A stretch of 64,000 nt of DNA from Emydura subglobosa (lineage: Eukaryota > Chordata > Testudines > Chelidae). Location: NCBI GenBank assembly GCA_007922225.1, contig ML679960.1, forward strand, positions 8,410,844 to 8,474,843, in the 5' to 3' direction. The translations under genes and the position numbers were made by a program. Below are positions 25,470 through 38,562 of the stretch, one piece after another. The notes below the pieces were generated by a model, which was not told the origin of the DNA, did no database searches, and saw nothing but the letters and a program-made list of their open reading frames with translations. The number at the start of each line of letters is the position of its first letter. The stretch's first letter is position 1.

Positions 25470-27425
25470 AATAAAAGAATGGCCACCCTGGTTAAACCAA
25501 TGGTCCAGCTAGCCCAGAATATTGTCTTCTGACAGTGGCTGGTGCCAGATGGTTCACAGGGAGTGATCAGAATAGGGTAATTTATCTCATGATCCATCCT
25601 GTCATCCAGTCCCAGAGTGTAGGAGTTAGAGGTTTAGGGACCCCAGTGCATGGGGTTGAGTCCCTGATTATCTTGCCTAGTAGCCACTGATGGTCCTATT
25701 CTACATGAACTCAACTAATCCTTTTTTGAACCCAGTTATACTTTCGGCCTTCACATCCCCTAGCAATGAATTCCACAGGTTGACTGTGCATCATGTGAAG
25801 AAGTACTTCCTTATGTTTGTTTTAAACCTATTGCCTATTAATTTCAGTGGGTGACCCATTTTTTATATTGTGAGAAAGGGTAAATAACAGTTCCTTATTC
25901 ACTTTTCCCACACCATTCATGATTTTATAGACCTCTCTCATATTCCCACTTGGTCACCTCTTCTACAAACTGAGTAGTCCCGGTCTTTCTAATCTCTCCT
26001 TATTTGGAAGCTATTCCATACCCCTAATACATTTTTGTTGCCCATCTCTGTACTTTTTCCAATTTTAATACAGCTTTTTTGAGGTGGGATGACCAAAACT
26101 GCATGCAGTATTCAAGGTATAGGTGTACTATGGATTTATATAGTGGCATTATGATATTTTCTGTTGTATTATGGATCCTAACACTCAGCTGCTTTTTTTT
26201 TTTTTCCCCTCTGTTGCTGCACATTGAATAGATGTTTTCAGAGAACTATCCACAATGACTTCAAGAGCTCTTTTCTGAGTAGTAACAGCTAATTTAGACA
26301 CCATCATTTTACATGTATAGTTGGGATTATGTTTCCCAATGTGCATTACTTTGGATTTATCAACATTAAATTTCATCTGCCATTTTGTTGCCCAGTCACC
26401 CAGTTTTGTGAGATTCTTTGCAAATCGTTGCAGTCTGCTTTGGACTTAACTATCTGGAATAATTTCACATCATCTGCAAATTTTGCCACCTCATCTTTAT
26501 CAGTTTTTTTCAGATAACGTATGAATATGTTGAACAACACCGGTCCCAGTACAGATCCTTGAGAGACCCCACTATTTACCTCTCTCAACTATTAATATTT
26601 ACCATTTATTTCTATCCTTTGTTTCCTACTCTTTATATCCTATCTTCCATTACTGATCCATGACAGGACCTTCCTCTTATCCAATAATGGCTTACTTTGC
26701 TTAAGAGTCTTTGGTGAGGGACCTTGTCAAAGGCTTCCTGAAAGTCCAAGTATACTATATCCACTGGATCACCCTTGTCCACGTGTTTGTTGAACCCTCA
26801 AAAATTGTAATAGTTTGGTGAGGCATGATTTCCCTTTACAAAAGCTGTGTTGACTTTTCCCCAACATATCATGCTCACCTATGTTTGTGATAATTCTGTT
26901 ATTTTCTTAGCTATCCTCCAGTCATCTGGTACAGAGGCTTAAGTGATAGATTACACACCTTAGTAATTCTGCAATTTCACATCTTAGTTCCTTCAGAAAT
27001 CTTTAGTAAATATCATCTGGTCCTGGTGACTTATTACTGTTTAATTTCAGTTTGTTCCAAAACCTCTTTTTGCTGACACTTGAATCTGGGACATTTCCTC
27101 AGATTTGTCATCCAAAATGAATGGGTCATGTGTGGGAATCTCACATTCTCTGCAGTGAAGACGGATACAAAGAACTAATTTAGCTTCTCGCCAATGGTCT
27201 TGTCTTCCTTGAGTTTTCTTTTAGCATCTCAATCCATGAGATAGCCCCATTGATTGTTTGGAAGGCTTCCTGCTTTTGATGTATTTATTTAAAAAAAAAA
27301 ATGCTAGTTTCATGTCTTTCGCTAGCTGCTCTCCAGATTATATTTTTGACCTACCTAATTATACTTTTACAGTCGACTTGCCAGAGTTCATGCTCCTTTA
27401 GATTTTCCTCAGTGGTTGTGGTTTA
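25470..27425 (-). mobile_element. CR1 LINE, about 2 kb, degenerate ORF2 and 3' UTR
   Basis: On the minus strand the reverse transcriptase reads SGVSQGSVLGPVLFNIF, then KFADDVKLF (FADD codons at 26469-26480), and further on FNVDKSKVMHIG. This is the CR1 palm region. The 3' part runs to about 25470 and includes the cagtcaacctgtggaattc and tgaaggccgaaagtataac segments typical of CR1 C-termini. Upstream (27000-27425) the sequence still follows CR1 ORF2. Frames are broken many times and a T run at about 26193-26205 interrupts one. Inactive, 5' truncated. Confidence 0.92.
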
Positions 27426-29050
27426 AAGCTATAGAACTTCCCAAAGCACAGTTATGGTACAGTGTTTGGAAACAATTCTTGATTTGGATACTTGTTAAGT
27501 GTGATACTTAGTGAGAGATTTCTTGGGATGTTTTGTTAGATATGCCATTGTTAAATATGCAACTGTTATTTTGTTTAATAATCCCTCTTTTGTGGGTTAT
27601 AATAGATTTTAGGATATACTTAAAGGATAATTAAAAGTGTGTTCAATTATTTGAGAAGGAAATAGTTTATCTCTGCAGAGATAACTATCAACTTGAATGC
27701 CAAGTAATTTCTCTCAGCACGTAAATCAGATTATTCCAAGGAACATGGGCCACCCCTCCTATTATGATTCCGATCTTTCTTTTTGGAAGAAAAAGGAATT
27801 TCCCTCTCTCCCTCTTTGGCATGACCCTCTTCAGGTGGTAGTTTGGCTCTAACTGGCTTACTGAATCTTTTCACTGCTCGAGTGACCAGGGACCTAGGGT
27901 GAAGTCCTTACCCCATTTAAGTCAGTGGGAAAATTTCTATTGACTAGAATGAAGCCAAGATTTCAACCTTATAATGGAGCCTTTCCAAGGCCTGTCAATT
28001 AACAAAAAGGGGAATATAACCTGTGACTTTTGCTTTTAACAATTTCCTAAAAGTTATGACAGAAGTCATCATGACAAAATCACTGCCCTTTTCATTTGTG
28101 TTATGTAGCACAGGCTCATCCAGATATCTTGTTTCCTAACAAACCTTGCAGCACCACCCAGTAACAGAATATTGCACTGTTTAAAATTGAATTTGAATGG
28201 CAAATTTACATTTTGTAAGAGGACTGGTATTTTTAATTAATTATTAAAATATATTGACTAAATATTAACAACTCCTTAATGGAGACATACAAAATGTTTT
28301 AATAATCAAGTACATATTTATGCGTCTTACCCTAACAAATGGAAATCTTGATTCACATGTAACCTGCCACCTAGAGTATAAAAGTTAAAATACATTTCTT
28401 CTGGTCCAACTGGTTAAAGGAGTCATGTTTCTCCCAGAATAAAGTTATTCTTCTCAGCCTGAGCAAGTTTGCCAGCCTCTTAAATGTGCATTTAAATGTG
28501 CATCTTTCTCTGTGCATTGGCTAACTGAAGCTTCAAGAGGGAGGCAGGAGTGGGCAGATATGAATTCAGAATACCTCCTCTTAAAGTTTTAGCACTCATT
28601 GCTCATGACTATTGGGAAAAAAACAAAAAACATTGTTATCCCACTGTAATCAGCATAAAAGTTAAAGTGAAAACTATGGTGCAGGAATAACAGTCTGTCA
28701 AAATTTATTGGCAGTCAAAATGCACTTTTTTTTGGGTTGTGTGGTTAGATCTCTTAAAATATCTGTATCATCACCACCATGCAAGTGAAAAACAACCTGG
28801 GGTTGTTACTTGATTCATGCACCATATATTTTATTCCTAATATATGATACTGTTCTAAACATCTGTTAGAGCATTTTTAAAAAAAGACCATGCCACAGTT
28901 ATTTAAAAAAGAAAAAAGATCCCCTTCCTTTACATTTTCAATGCTGTTACCACAACTTGAAAATGTCAACAATTAAACTAGATTTACATAAAAACCCATT
29001 ATATTTGACTGCATTTTCCTTCCCGGAGTAATGCTGGTAACTGTTAGATC
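27426..29050. other. Intronic sequence with one weak palindrome
   Basis: A weak imperfect palindrome, gggtgaagtcctta ... aagatttcaacct, spans about 27898-27969. Nothing else is recognised. Confidence 0.45.
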
Positions 29051-29054
29051 TCAA

Positions 29055-29303
29055 AAGCAGCATGGTTCAGTGGTCAGAACACAGGATTGGCAGTCAGAAA
29101 CTCAAATTCTAATACTGAGTTGGCTACCTGTCTTGCACCTGCCCTTGTATCAAATCAATAAGCTTCACTGTACCTCAGATTTCTCATCTATTAAAATCTA
29201 TATACTCATCTATAAAATGAGTATAACTTACTTACTTCTCAGTTTTACCAAGAGGCTTAATATTTGTAAAGGTTTTTCAATACACAAAGTGCTAATTACT
29301 ATT
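29055..29303 (+). repeat. MIR (CORE-SINE)
   Basis: The head reads agcagcatggttcagtggtc and acacaggattggcagtcaga. The core follows with tgtacctcagatttctcatc and tataaaatgagtataactta, and the tail is agtgctaattactatt. This is the full order of a MIR-type tRNA-derived SINE, well diverged. Confidence 0.8.
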
Positions 29304-31078
29304 TTTTTCTAGGAAATTAGAGAAATATTGACTACTTCATCTTATTCTCTGCTGGCCTCAATCTCCAAAATAAAATTTATTTTCCAATCCATTTGATCCC
29401 TTTGCATTTGGCAGACATTTGACCAGATGGTGGGGAAACTGGGTGGTAGTCAGGGGCCTTGGAGGAATTCCCTTTCCCACCTTTTGTCCTATATGTCTCT
29501 TCCTGGCTGTTTCCAGCCGGGAGAGCAGTAATGACTTAAGAGGAAGGATCAAAGCAGCCTTCAAAAGGTAAAAGGAGCCACAGCATGAAAATCCTGCAGG
29601 ACTGCAGGCAAGCATAGCAGAGGTATGCAGATGTACCACACGAGTAAGGGCTTCTGTTTTCAGTTTTTACTGTAAAAATCCTAGGTTTTTCCAAAGCTAT
29701 TTGTTTTTATTACTGATTTTCACTTAGATTTTGGGTGAAATACAAATACCACACAAATACATGAAAATACTGATTATGTTAAGAAAATGTCAGACATAAC
29801 ATTAGGTAGGTGTGTTTATGTTAATAATGAATTAGTCCACATATAAATGCAAGGTTGTCTGTTAAAGTAAGACAATGTAGTGAAAGATGATCGCATGGGC
29901 ATGCATGAGTATGTACACATACTGGTAATGTACAATTCATTAAATAAACCACAGCATTAAACAGCTTTTACTTTCAGAAACCTTACTTTTCTCTTTTTGA
30001 TGCTTTTACTGTCCTGTCATCCCAATATTAACCCGAGTATTTTTACTCCCAAAAAACTGTTAGTTTTTTGTACCAATTTCCCACTGTTTTTAATTTTTTT
30101 TGTAATAAGTACTAATAAATTCCTGGGAAATTTTAAACAAAATAACCAAAAATGAAGGGCCATAAACATGAGATATATGACAGCTGGCAACCCTGTTCCT
30201 ATCAGACAAAAATGCATCAAGAATCCACAAGTGTGAAACAAATGGGTATTCCTAACTAGTTTTTCCTATCACATGCACAGTCACACAGGAAGGTAGACTT
30301 CAAAAATATGCTTAAAACAAAGGCCTCAATGAACTGAACTCAGCCTCGCTCTTTTGGTTAATTCTCTTGTTGATGCCCTGCATCATTATTTGCATCCAAA
30401 TGAAGATAAAATGTCACTGAAAGAACTGCTGAGAGAACGTGCAACATAATTGGCGTTGAGGCACAAAAGCAGGAGGGGGGCTTTTTTCCCCCCCACTCTT
30501 CACACATCACTGGAGTACTAAAATAAATATTTAGACAAGATGATGTTTAAGCAAAATTGGAATTGCAATTCCTTGATAGTGCAATATGCTTTTCACTTGG
30601 AATAAAATTCTAAACTGTAATTCACACACATCCTTTCATCTGAGGGCACTAATGGTGGGTTTGTGGTGTAAATTTGATGTTTCATTATTAAGGTTCCTAA
30701 CCTGCAAAGAGACAAGCCTGGATTTCTAAGGGACTCCACATAAGAGTCGGAGTCTGTGCTTGCAGATGTCTTCTCTGAGATTGGAGCAAGTCATGGCAGA
30801 AAATGCAAAAGCCAAAATTTTAGTTTAAATAAAGAAAATAGCACAAACATATAAGACAAAAATGAAAACTCCCGCATCATTTAAAAAAAATATCCTCTAC
30901 TTTGATTTTTAAACCATTTTAATTGCATTCATTAATATTTAACTAATAGTTTAAAACCATGAAATCCTCATAATCCTCATATTGCTCCCATACTCTTATC
31001 TACTGGATCTATACAAAGATGTATCGGCAAAAATTCTCAGAAGTCTTACTCAGTAGCACACTGGCCCATGTTACATAA
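29304..31078. other. Intronic sequence, no recognised gene
   Basis: A G run facing a C run (ggaggggggcttttttcccc, 30472-30491) could fold. The segment 29390-29640 is richer in G+C but unclassified. Confidence 0.45.
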
Positions 31079-31700
31079 TGTGGCAGACAGCCGGCTTCCC
31101 TCTAGTGGGTCTTGCACTTTACTCCTCGTAGTGGGCCAGGGAGTTGCCCGTTACCCCGGCTTCCCTGCGGAGTGGGGGAAGGACCTGGGCCCACCTACTC
31201 CTCCAGGTCCCAGCCCAGGGGCCCTGTGAGTAGCAGCTGTGAGCTGCTGGAACTGTATTTGCAGCTGCAGTCTTTTCCCCCGGGTTACTTCCCCCCCTTT
31301 CAGTCCTTCTGGCCACTCTGGCCCTGTTTTCCTTGTTGCCCCAAACTGGGCTTCCTGACCCAGGCCCCTGTGCCTGGGGAAGGGTTTCATTCTGGCCAGG
31401 GGCAGGCTCCCCCCTATCCTGAGCTCAGTACCTTGCTTAGGGCTCCTCCATACTTCCACTACTCTCCAGTTTGCCCCTCAGTTCCTCACAGCACATCTAC
31501 TTCCTCCAGCTTGTGCCCTGTTTCTCTGGAGCAGTGGGCTTTTAACAGGCAGCTGGCTGGGCCTTAATTGGCCTCAGCTGCTCCTGATTGCCCCCTCCTG
31601 ACTCTGGCTAGGCTGCAGGGAATAAAGCCCCGATCATTCCGGTGCTTATATACCTCCCTTCGCGTACTCTCCTGCTGCCTTCTGCCCTTGCTATATCACA
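31079..31700 (+). mobile_element. Probable solo LTR, 622 bp, with 4-bp target duplication
   Basis: The block begins TGTGGCAGACAG and ends TATATCACA, giving TGTG...CACA termini, and is flanked on both sides by ATAA (31075-31078 and 31701-31704). A sharp rise in G+C coincides with these borders. An AATAAA lies at 31621-31626 and tatata near 31646-31652, so the likely orientation is plus. No internal retroviral or Gypsy sequence adjoins, as expected for recombination between two LTRs. Family (Gypsy-like or endogenous retrovirus) cannot be decided from the LTR alone. The 151-codon open frame inside (31112-31567) is low-complexity and not a gene. Confidence 0.7.
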
Positions 31701-31704
31701 ATAA

Positions 31705-33230
31705 CTAGTTATAAAACTTCCTAAAAGTCATGATTAGTGTCATGGAAATTATGTCTGTGAGAAACATACAGCTTTATTCATTGTATTGCAAAAATATTCA
31801 GCACACTTTATTCCTATACTGCCTTTAAACAATGTGCTGTAGGATTATGCTAATATTAACCTAAAAATTATGCAATTTTGTCAACTTGATTCAGCACAAT
31901 TAGCACCTTGTAAGAAATATACAAAACTTCAAAGTGGTATAAATAATTCTATATTAGCATGCTACAGTGTTAGCTTTAATACTTAAGGCCATTCTGACAG
32001 ATGATAAAATATGAAAACTTGATTTTACCAAGGTACCTTCTAAAATTAAGGCACTTCAATAAAAAATAGCTAACCCATTTTCATAGGAATTAATGTTATT
32101 TTTCTTCTTCACAGAACTTACATCTTTTGAGTGTTTAATTTATACTAATTTACATATCTGCTCTATATATGGGTCAAATGGAGACGATTTAGTGTTAGAC
32201 TCCACTATGTCTAGATTCTGGAACAATATCCTACCCCGAAAGTACCCTAAGGAAGTATTAGATGGGAAAAAATTATACACAATAAGCAACAATGTAAGTA
32301 TATATCAGAATTATTAACTTTTTGCAAAAAACAATGTTTATGCATTTATTATTTTTGGAGATATTAAAATAATAAACACATTTGAGATGCAGTTTATGGA
32401 ACTATGCGGTACAATTTAATAAAAATTAAATTATTAATAAAACATCAATTGATCACTATCATGGGGTCATAATCCTATGGTTTTTTGATACCAGGGAAAA
32501 CAGGGCAACTCCAACCCAGACTACTGCATTGGTACAGGGCCTGATTTTGGTAATCCAAGATGAAGGACAGGCTGATCTGTCAAATATTTCTGTCATCCCG
32601 AGATGATTTCCTCTTTCCCCACAACCACCATTTTCTCCCAACAATGCTTTCAAAAGGTTTGTATAACCACTTTAAGAGGGAGAGTAAAGCTCTCATAGGT
32701 TGGAAAAAAGACACAGTCCCTGGATTCTGTCCTATGAACAGAAACTAAAGAGATGAGAAAATATATTGGCATTTGTGATGCTGGCAGACCAGGTGCCAGC
32801 TCATGCCACAGCCCACTGAATGCTTATAAATGCATAGCCAAGCCAATTCACTTGTATATTACTTAATAAATCTTTAGTTAGTTTACTATAGAATTGGTCA
32901 CCAGTGTCATCTCTGGAGTAGATCTAGGGTACCAATTGATCCGAGTTAAGTGACTGGTCTCTTGGGACAGGAAGCAATATAAATGTGGTGTGATTTTTTA
33001 TGTAAGTGACCTTTTATCACTAAATCCAGTTTGTCTGGGTGGCAAGATAGATTGGAGAGTCTAAGGGGACTGCTTGTGACTCCATGGTAAGAATGGTAAA
33101 ATGATCCAGAAGTTCACATTTATCACTGGCTTGGTAAAATCTATTTATAGAACACACCACCAGTTTAAGTGTGTTTGCCCTGTTTTCTCATAGTCTGCCC
33201 AAAAGTAGGCATTCATACTTGTGAGCCACT
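31705..33230. other. Intronic sequence, no recognised gene
   Basis: A+T-rich, with no classified repeat. Confidence 0.5.
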
Positions 33231-33234
33231 CCAG

Positions 33235-33405
33235 ACAGCATGACGGTATCATTATATCAGTGTAATTCCCCATGTGGACACTTATTCAGAATTAACAATG
33301 GACTTTTTTCATTTTAGCTTATGTTGCTTTGAAATCAGTTTAAGACACTGTTAATTCTGAATAAGAATGACCACACAGAGAGTTATAACTACAGCAGCAT
33401 AATGA
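33235..33405. mobile_element. Non-autonomous element with long inverted repeats
   Basis: gtggacacttattcagaatt at 33274-33293, continuing aaca, is inverted as tgttaattctgaataagaat from 33349 and ends ccacac at about 33376. Outside these, tatcattatatcagtgtaa on the left pairs roughly with the inverse of ttataactacagcagcataa on the right. It resembles short hAT-type elements with TTATTCAGAAT ends; no reading frame. Confidence 0.6.
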
Positions 33406-33839
33406 TAGCAGTGTATTAATGCAAATAAATGTCTTCTTGTTAACAAGCCCCAAATCTCCAAAATGGTAAACAAACAGGTACTTAACTTTGGATATGTGAG
33501 TATTCCCACTAACTACAAAGTTAAACATGTGAAAAAGTGTTTGGAAGACTGCTAAGACTGCCCACAGACTGAATGAAAATGGTAAGAAGTGTTTTTAAAT
33601 GCCTCTCTTCTCCAAAATGGAGACAAACTCCAAAATCCTTAGATCCCTTCTTTTGTCAAGGTAGAATCAAAACACAGGACCACATTCTGCAGTCTACTAG
33701 ATGTATTTGATGTGATGAAAGTCGGGCAAAGTGGCTGATGCAGGAGAACTCTCCTCCAACAGAAAATTGGCAAAGGCACCTCCATCACCTTCTGCACCCC
33801 AACTCTTGGAAAAGGCAAGAAAGGGACATGTCCGGTATG

Positions 33840-34680
33840 GGGCATAGGTGGACCAAGAGGGAGGGAATGTGAGTAAGCAGAGTGAAGCTATGCCTCGTCC
33901 TCTACTCCCTAGGGAGGTAAACTTGTGCAGCCTTGAATCAAGGAGCTACAACCAGCTATCTGGAACTCCACACTATTTGAATCAAGACCACAGTCTAAGA
34001 GCTTTCTTGTTCCAAAAGGAAACAAAAACAGTCTTTAAATTCCTTCTCGCTCGAAAGGAAAAACAACAATAAAAACTAATAAAAAGGTTAAATGCACCTT
34101 TGATCCCCCCTCCTGGTCTTCCTTGAGGACATCCTGCTTAGGTTGCTGGCTCCCAGCCATCACCTCTCTTCAGGGGAGACCTGTGTCTCTCCCTCTTCAG
34201 ACCAGGGGATAGGCTTCCAGTCTCTCTGCACCTACAGTGGTTTCCCCAGCAGGACTGATTGGGCATCTAGTACCTGTTGTTAACATCTCACCAGTTACCA
34301 AACAACCTTCACAAAGCAAACTGCATTTATTTTTAAGGTAAAAATAATTACACAGAAAACATTAAAAACAATAAAAGAATCTACACAATTGCTATTCGTT
34401 TATTACAGATTACACCCAACTCCAATGCAGGGCTCTGGTAGAGGTCAGTTTTGCAAAACCCACAACAGACTGGACAGTTTAGCTGCTTTTTATACAGCTC
34501 AGGCCTGTGATCTCCAGCTTCCAGGAACAGGGTAATCACCAGTCTTTGGATCTAAACTCAGAACATAGTTCAAAGGACTGGGTCTTTGCATAAGTGGAGT
34601 TATGTAATTTGCATTAACCACTCCCCAGGGATTCCCTGACATAACACCTATTGTCCCAAAATTTCATGGCTGTCTGGCAC
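33840..34680. repeat. Possible retroelement-derived sequence, unclassified
   Basis: From about 34105 the sequence (cctcctggtcttccttgag, tcccagccatcacctctctt) differs in composition from its surroundings. On the minus strand it resembles turtle LTR-element sequence as I remember it. No termini or coding motifs were found. Confidence 0.25.
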
Positions 34681-35099
34681 ATTTAAATATAGGTTTGTTT
34701 TTGTTTTTAAACTGTTTACACTTCCCAGGACTTGTATTATTTTTGCACTGCCTGAAGAAACCCAAGGCCTGTAGAAATTCTGGAATAAGCGCTTTTTAGT
34801 GTTTTGTACACCAATGTGCTCTGAGAAGGGTATATTATGCCTCACACAGTGCTTCTTTGATATTGCCAATTGTCACTGTATTCCCCATGACTCAGCATCA
34901 GAGGAAAGCATCCACTCTCTATAGAGTAGCCCCTGATTCCAGATAAATCTTTCCAGGTGCCTGTGATGTCCTGCATCTTGGACCCAGGCATGGGAATCTT
35001 GAGACAGCTGCCACATCCTGGCTCCCACTCAGTGGCTACTGAAACCAGACAGGCTGAGACCCTATTAGGGCAATAACCCCAGGCAAGGTACCACCCACA

Positions 35100-35595
35100 T
35101 GTGCTCTGATTGGAGTATCACCCAGCTCTGGTCCAGCTATGCTATTTAAGCCAGGAGGAGGAACTGGAAGTTTGTCCGAGCAACATGGTGATTTCCTGTT
35201 CTGGCTGCATTGGACTCTGCATGTGCCTGTCTTCTGCACCCAACCCTGTTCCTGCTGTGCTCCTGCCTCACCCCAATTCCCACCATGCTCCGATTATAGG
35301 CTTGATCCTTGCCTCTCCTTCTGCCCTTATTCCTCACCTCCACTCTTCAGTGACCAGTCCTGGCTCCAACCCCTGCCTTCGATTCCTGGTTCCGACTCTG
35401 GATTGACCCCTGGCTCTGGAAACTAGCAATTGAGTGTGGTGCCCATTCCCCAGCCTGAATGCCTGCTCTGCCAGTAGACCTGACTCCTGCTCTGACCACT
35501 AGGCCAGACCACCTACATCCCAGTCCATAAGTGCACCCTCCTGTCAAGTTATGCTCCACCTACAATCCAGATTTTGGTTGTTATAATACAATGGA
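35100..35595 (+). repeat. LTR-like G+C-rich block with TCCTGGCTC-type sub-repeats
   Basis: A tatttaag box at 35143-35150 is followed by purine-rich ccaggaggaggaactgg, then many variants of cctggctc / ctggttccgactctgg between 35360 and 35425. The block ends near gttgttataataca. Turtle LTR retrotransposons often carry such TGGCTCTGACTCC runs; no target duplication was found, so this stays tentative. Open frames on both strands here follow the sub-repeats and are not genes. Confidence 0.4.
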
Positions 35596-37270
35596 GGCAA
35601 GGAAAAAACTGACTGACATAGTTTTACAGAACTAAACCCTAGCCTCTTTTGTCCTTCACTACAGTTAACACAACAAGCATGTTCATTGGTAGTCCTTAAA
35701 GCTAAATTTTTCTAACAAGGTCTCTAAGACAATGCTCCTAAATGCACTTTTAAAGTATCTTGTTAAAAGAGACTGATTTTCAATGGCTGGATTTAGGTGC
35801 CTAACTTTAGTCAACGAAGTTGGAAAATTTTACCCTAATTCCATTTGTGTGCAAATCTTAGCCACATTGGGAGCAAGTTTGTTCTTTTTAATCCCCCCTT
35901 TTTATTCAATAATGACACTCTTTCAAAATCTGATTCTGTAATTGCAATTCCTCAAAGTCTATTGCACAGGTGGAGTAAACCTTTACACATTTTTGAATAC
36001 TACTACTGAAATAATACTACCGAATAATACTGCAGCTCATGGAAGCAACAAAAAAAAACAACTCCCACAACAAAACATCATTTCATGATGCTGCAACAAA
36101 TAATCTGTCATGATGGACCAGCTAAAAAGGTGGCCAAAACATTTAACACATTCTGCTACCTACAATATTAAATCAGTTAATATGCAAGCTCTTGAGATCT
36201 GATAACTTTACTTTGACCTATTTGCTGGCTTGAGAAAGGATTTGCTGTAAATTTATTAAATGGAATGGTTCAATGGACGCTGTATTTAGCCTCCATCTGC
36301 TATACATGGATATTACTTATTGAAAAAATGCACATTACATTTTTTCTATTAAGCTGATCATTGCCACAGGTATTGAAACTGCAACCCTATGCTGTCAAAC
36401 TCAGGTATGCTAGCACTTTGGGACTATATGTTCGGACTATAACTGTGAAGGAACAAGTGTCACTACAGGTTTATGATGCAAAAATGTTGATTAACTGATG
36501 TCCAACAATGTACTGCCAATGACAGAACCTGGATTAGAGGCTTATGAAATTACTAAAACACATCAACAACTACAAAGAGGTTCAATGACCTTGCTTCTCA
36601 ATGCCTACAGCTCATATTCAGAGCAGGCTGAAGTAGGCAGCCAAAAAAAAGAGGTACAATCCATTGCCTCAACAGTTACTCTGGCATAATTTGCTAGAGT
36701 TCACATTTTCTCTGTACCCATTGCCTAGGACTGTGATCATGCAAAATCAAATACTCTCTCTGTACTGGAAAGAGGGGCACTACATTCATATAAATGAGTT
36801 ATATGCCTGGAGAGTGCTCAGTATGGTAGTTCTGATCCTTACATCCTAAGTCACATTTTAACATGCCAAACTTAAGAGAAACACAGCATCTGCAGTGTCA
36901 ATCAGTGTTCTACAGGCAGTGACAGATTTAAATACTTACGTGTAAGAAAACAAGTGTATGTCAGCTCTGGTTTTAGATAAGCAAATTCATCTGTAATCAA
37001 GTGCCAGAGAACAGTTAATTTATTTACAGAACATTGTCCTTTCCATTTTCTTTCATTGAGATAAATGATGGCATGCCTGGGATGATCATTTCTATACTGC
37101 TAAAATATTTCCCAGTTTGTAAATATCATAGCTATTACTTTTATACTGAGTGAGCTGTATTTTCAGTAGATAAGGATTTAACCTTTCAAAATTAAAATGT
37201 TCTTTTAAAAAATATATTTCTCCCCTCTCAGGGTAGAGATAGAGATATGCACCTTATTGAATTTAGCCTG
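35596..37270. other. Intronic sequence, no recognised gene
   Basis: A weak gattttcaatggctggattt segment near 35776 resembles an old palindromic repeat. Nothing else. Confidence 0.45.
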
Positions 37271-37274
37271 GATA

Positions 37275-37569
37275 CTAGGGCTTAGTCTACACTACATATT
37301 TATTTCAGTATAAATACATTGCTCAGAGGTGTGAAATATCCACACCACTGAGAAATGTAGTTATATTGACCTTAGTCCCCTGTGTAGACAGTGCTATGTT
37401 GGAGGGAGAGCTTCTCCTGCTGACGTAGCTACCGGGTCTCATGGAGGTGGAGTTATAAAGCTGATGGGAGACCTTTGTACTATTGGCTTAGAAGAGTGTC
37501 TTCAGCAGCGTCTAAAGCTGCATCGGTGCAGCTGCACTGATGTAAATTAGTAGTGTAGACCTGCCCTAG
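37275..37569. mobile_element. hAT-like MITE with clear terminal inverted repeats
   Basis: Starts ctagggcttagtctacacta and ends tagtgtagacctgccctag, matched inverted ends of about 20 bp. The interior has gctcagaggtgtgaaatatc / cacaccactgagaaatgtag and gagcttctcctgctgacgta, the layout of the same family as 9197-9462 and 59877-60226. A clean 8-bp target duplication was not seen. No reading frame. Confidence 0.82.
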
Positions 37570-38560
37570 TATTAAAAGCAGTTGTCACCTTTTCCATAGG
37601 GAGAACTTGGCTAAAGAGAACTTGGCTAACTGTGTAACTTTTATGGAAGAGAGTCGCATAGCATAAACTCTCCAGCCCAAAAGCAAACATGAATGTCTTT
37701 GGTGATAAATTTACAGATTTCTCAATCTGAGAAAGATTAATTGTTAAAGACGACAAACCCCTAATCAGACATTTTACATACAAAGCTCAGTTTATGATAG
37801 CCTACATCAATATTTCTATATATGTATAATAGACAAATATTAATAATGTTCTGAATTTGGATCATGGTGCAAATTGTAATAATATTTAGAATATACCAAT
37901 ACGCACGTATATTTATCACATATGTTACATCCAGGTCATAAATTGCAGAGCTGTGTTAAAAATTGCATTCTCTTTTGACCTATCAAATATCACCTTTGCT
38001 CAAGTCCAACTCCCCTGGACTACTTTTAAAATTCTAAAACAACCTTCTTTTTGTTTTAGGAACCTCTCTCTTTTCCTAACAAAGGTGGAATTTTGCTTTC
38101 TGTGCCCCACCATCTATCTCCCATTGTTCCCAGAGGGACTGAATGTATGTCTTTGCCTCCTGAGAACACTGGGAGCTCTATCTTCCCTGGTTTCACTCTC
38201 GTTGAGAGCAAAGGGAGGTGGCAGCAGTTTGGATAGTAGGCAATTCTTCATGAATTTCTGTAAAGGAGAAAATTTTTATGCACCAGCCTCTGCTGATAAA
38301 CTTACAGTTAGGAAAAGCAATGGCCAAAAAACCCCCCACATTACTCCTAAATATTTTCAAGAGTTACCTGTTTCACCAGAGCTACCCAAACATCCTTACA
38401 TCTTCCATTTGGAGAAAGCATGGGTGGGAGGCAGGAAAAGGAGAAAGTAAAAAATCTGATATGTCTAAAAATCAGTTAAATCTCATCTGGGACTACAAAA
38501 ACTCAAATGCCTTAATATAATGGTTTATTGCATGGTATCACTAGGGGGGCAGACTTAAAG
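37570..38560. other. Intronic sequence with the longest chance open frame
   Basis: A 165-codon plus-strand frame at 37953-38450 has no domain, repeat or signal-peptide logic. It lies antisense to DMD, and I treat it as chance. Confidence 0.5.
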
Positions 38561-38562
38561 TA

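Noticed and set aside
30700..30790. aggttcctaacctgcaaag ... gcttgcagatgtc as a possible extra exon
   Set aside because: No open frame with proper splice sites on the minus strand and no similarity to dystrophin.
31112..31567. 151-codon proline- and serine-rich open frame
   Set aside because: It lies wholly inside the probable solo LTR and reflects its C+T-rich composition; overlapping frames on the other strand are equally open.
37953..38450. 165-codon plus-strand open reading frame, the longest in the window
   Set aside because: No domain, no repeat logic and no splice context. It is antisense to DMD, and frames of this size occur by chance in 64 kb read six ways.
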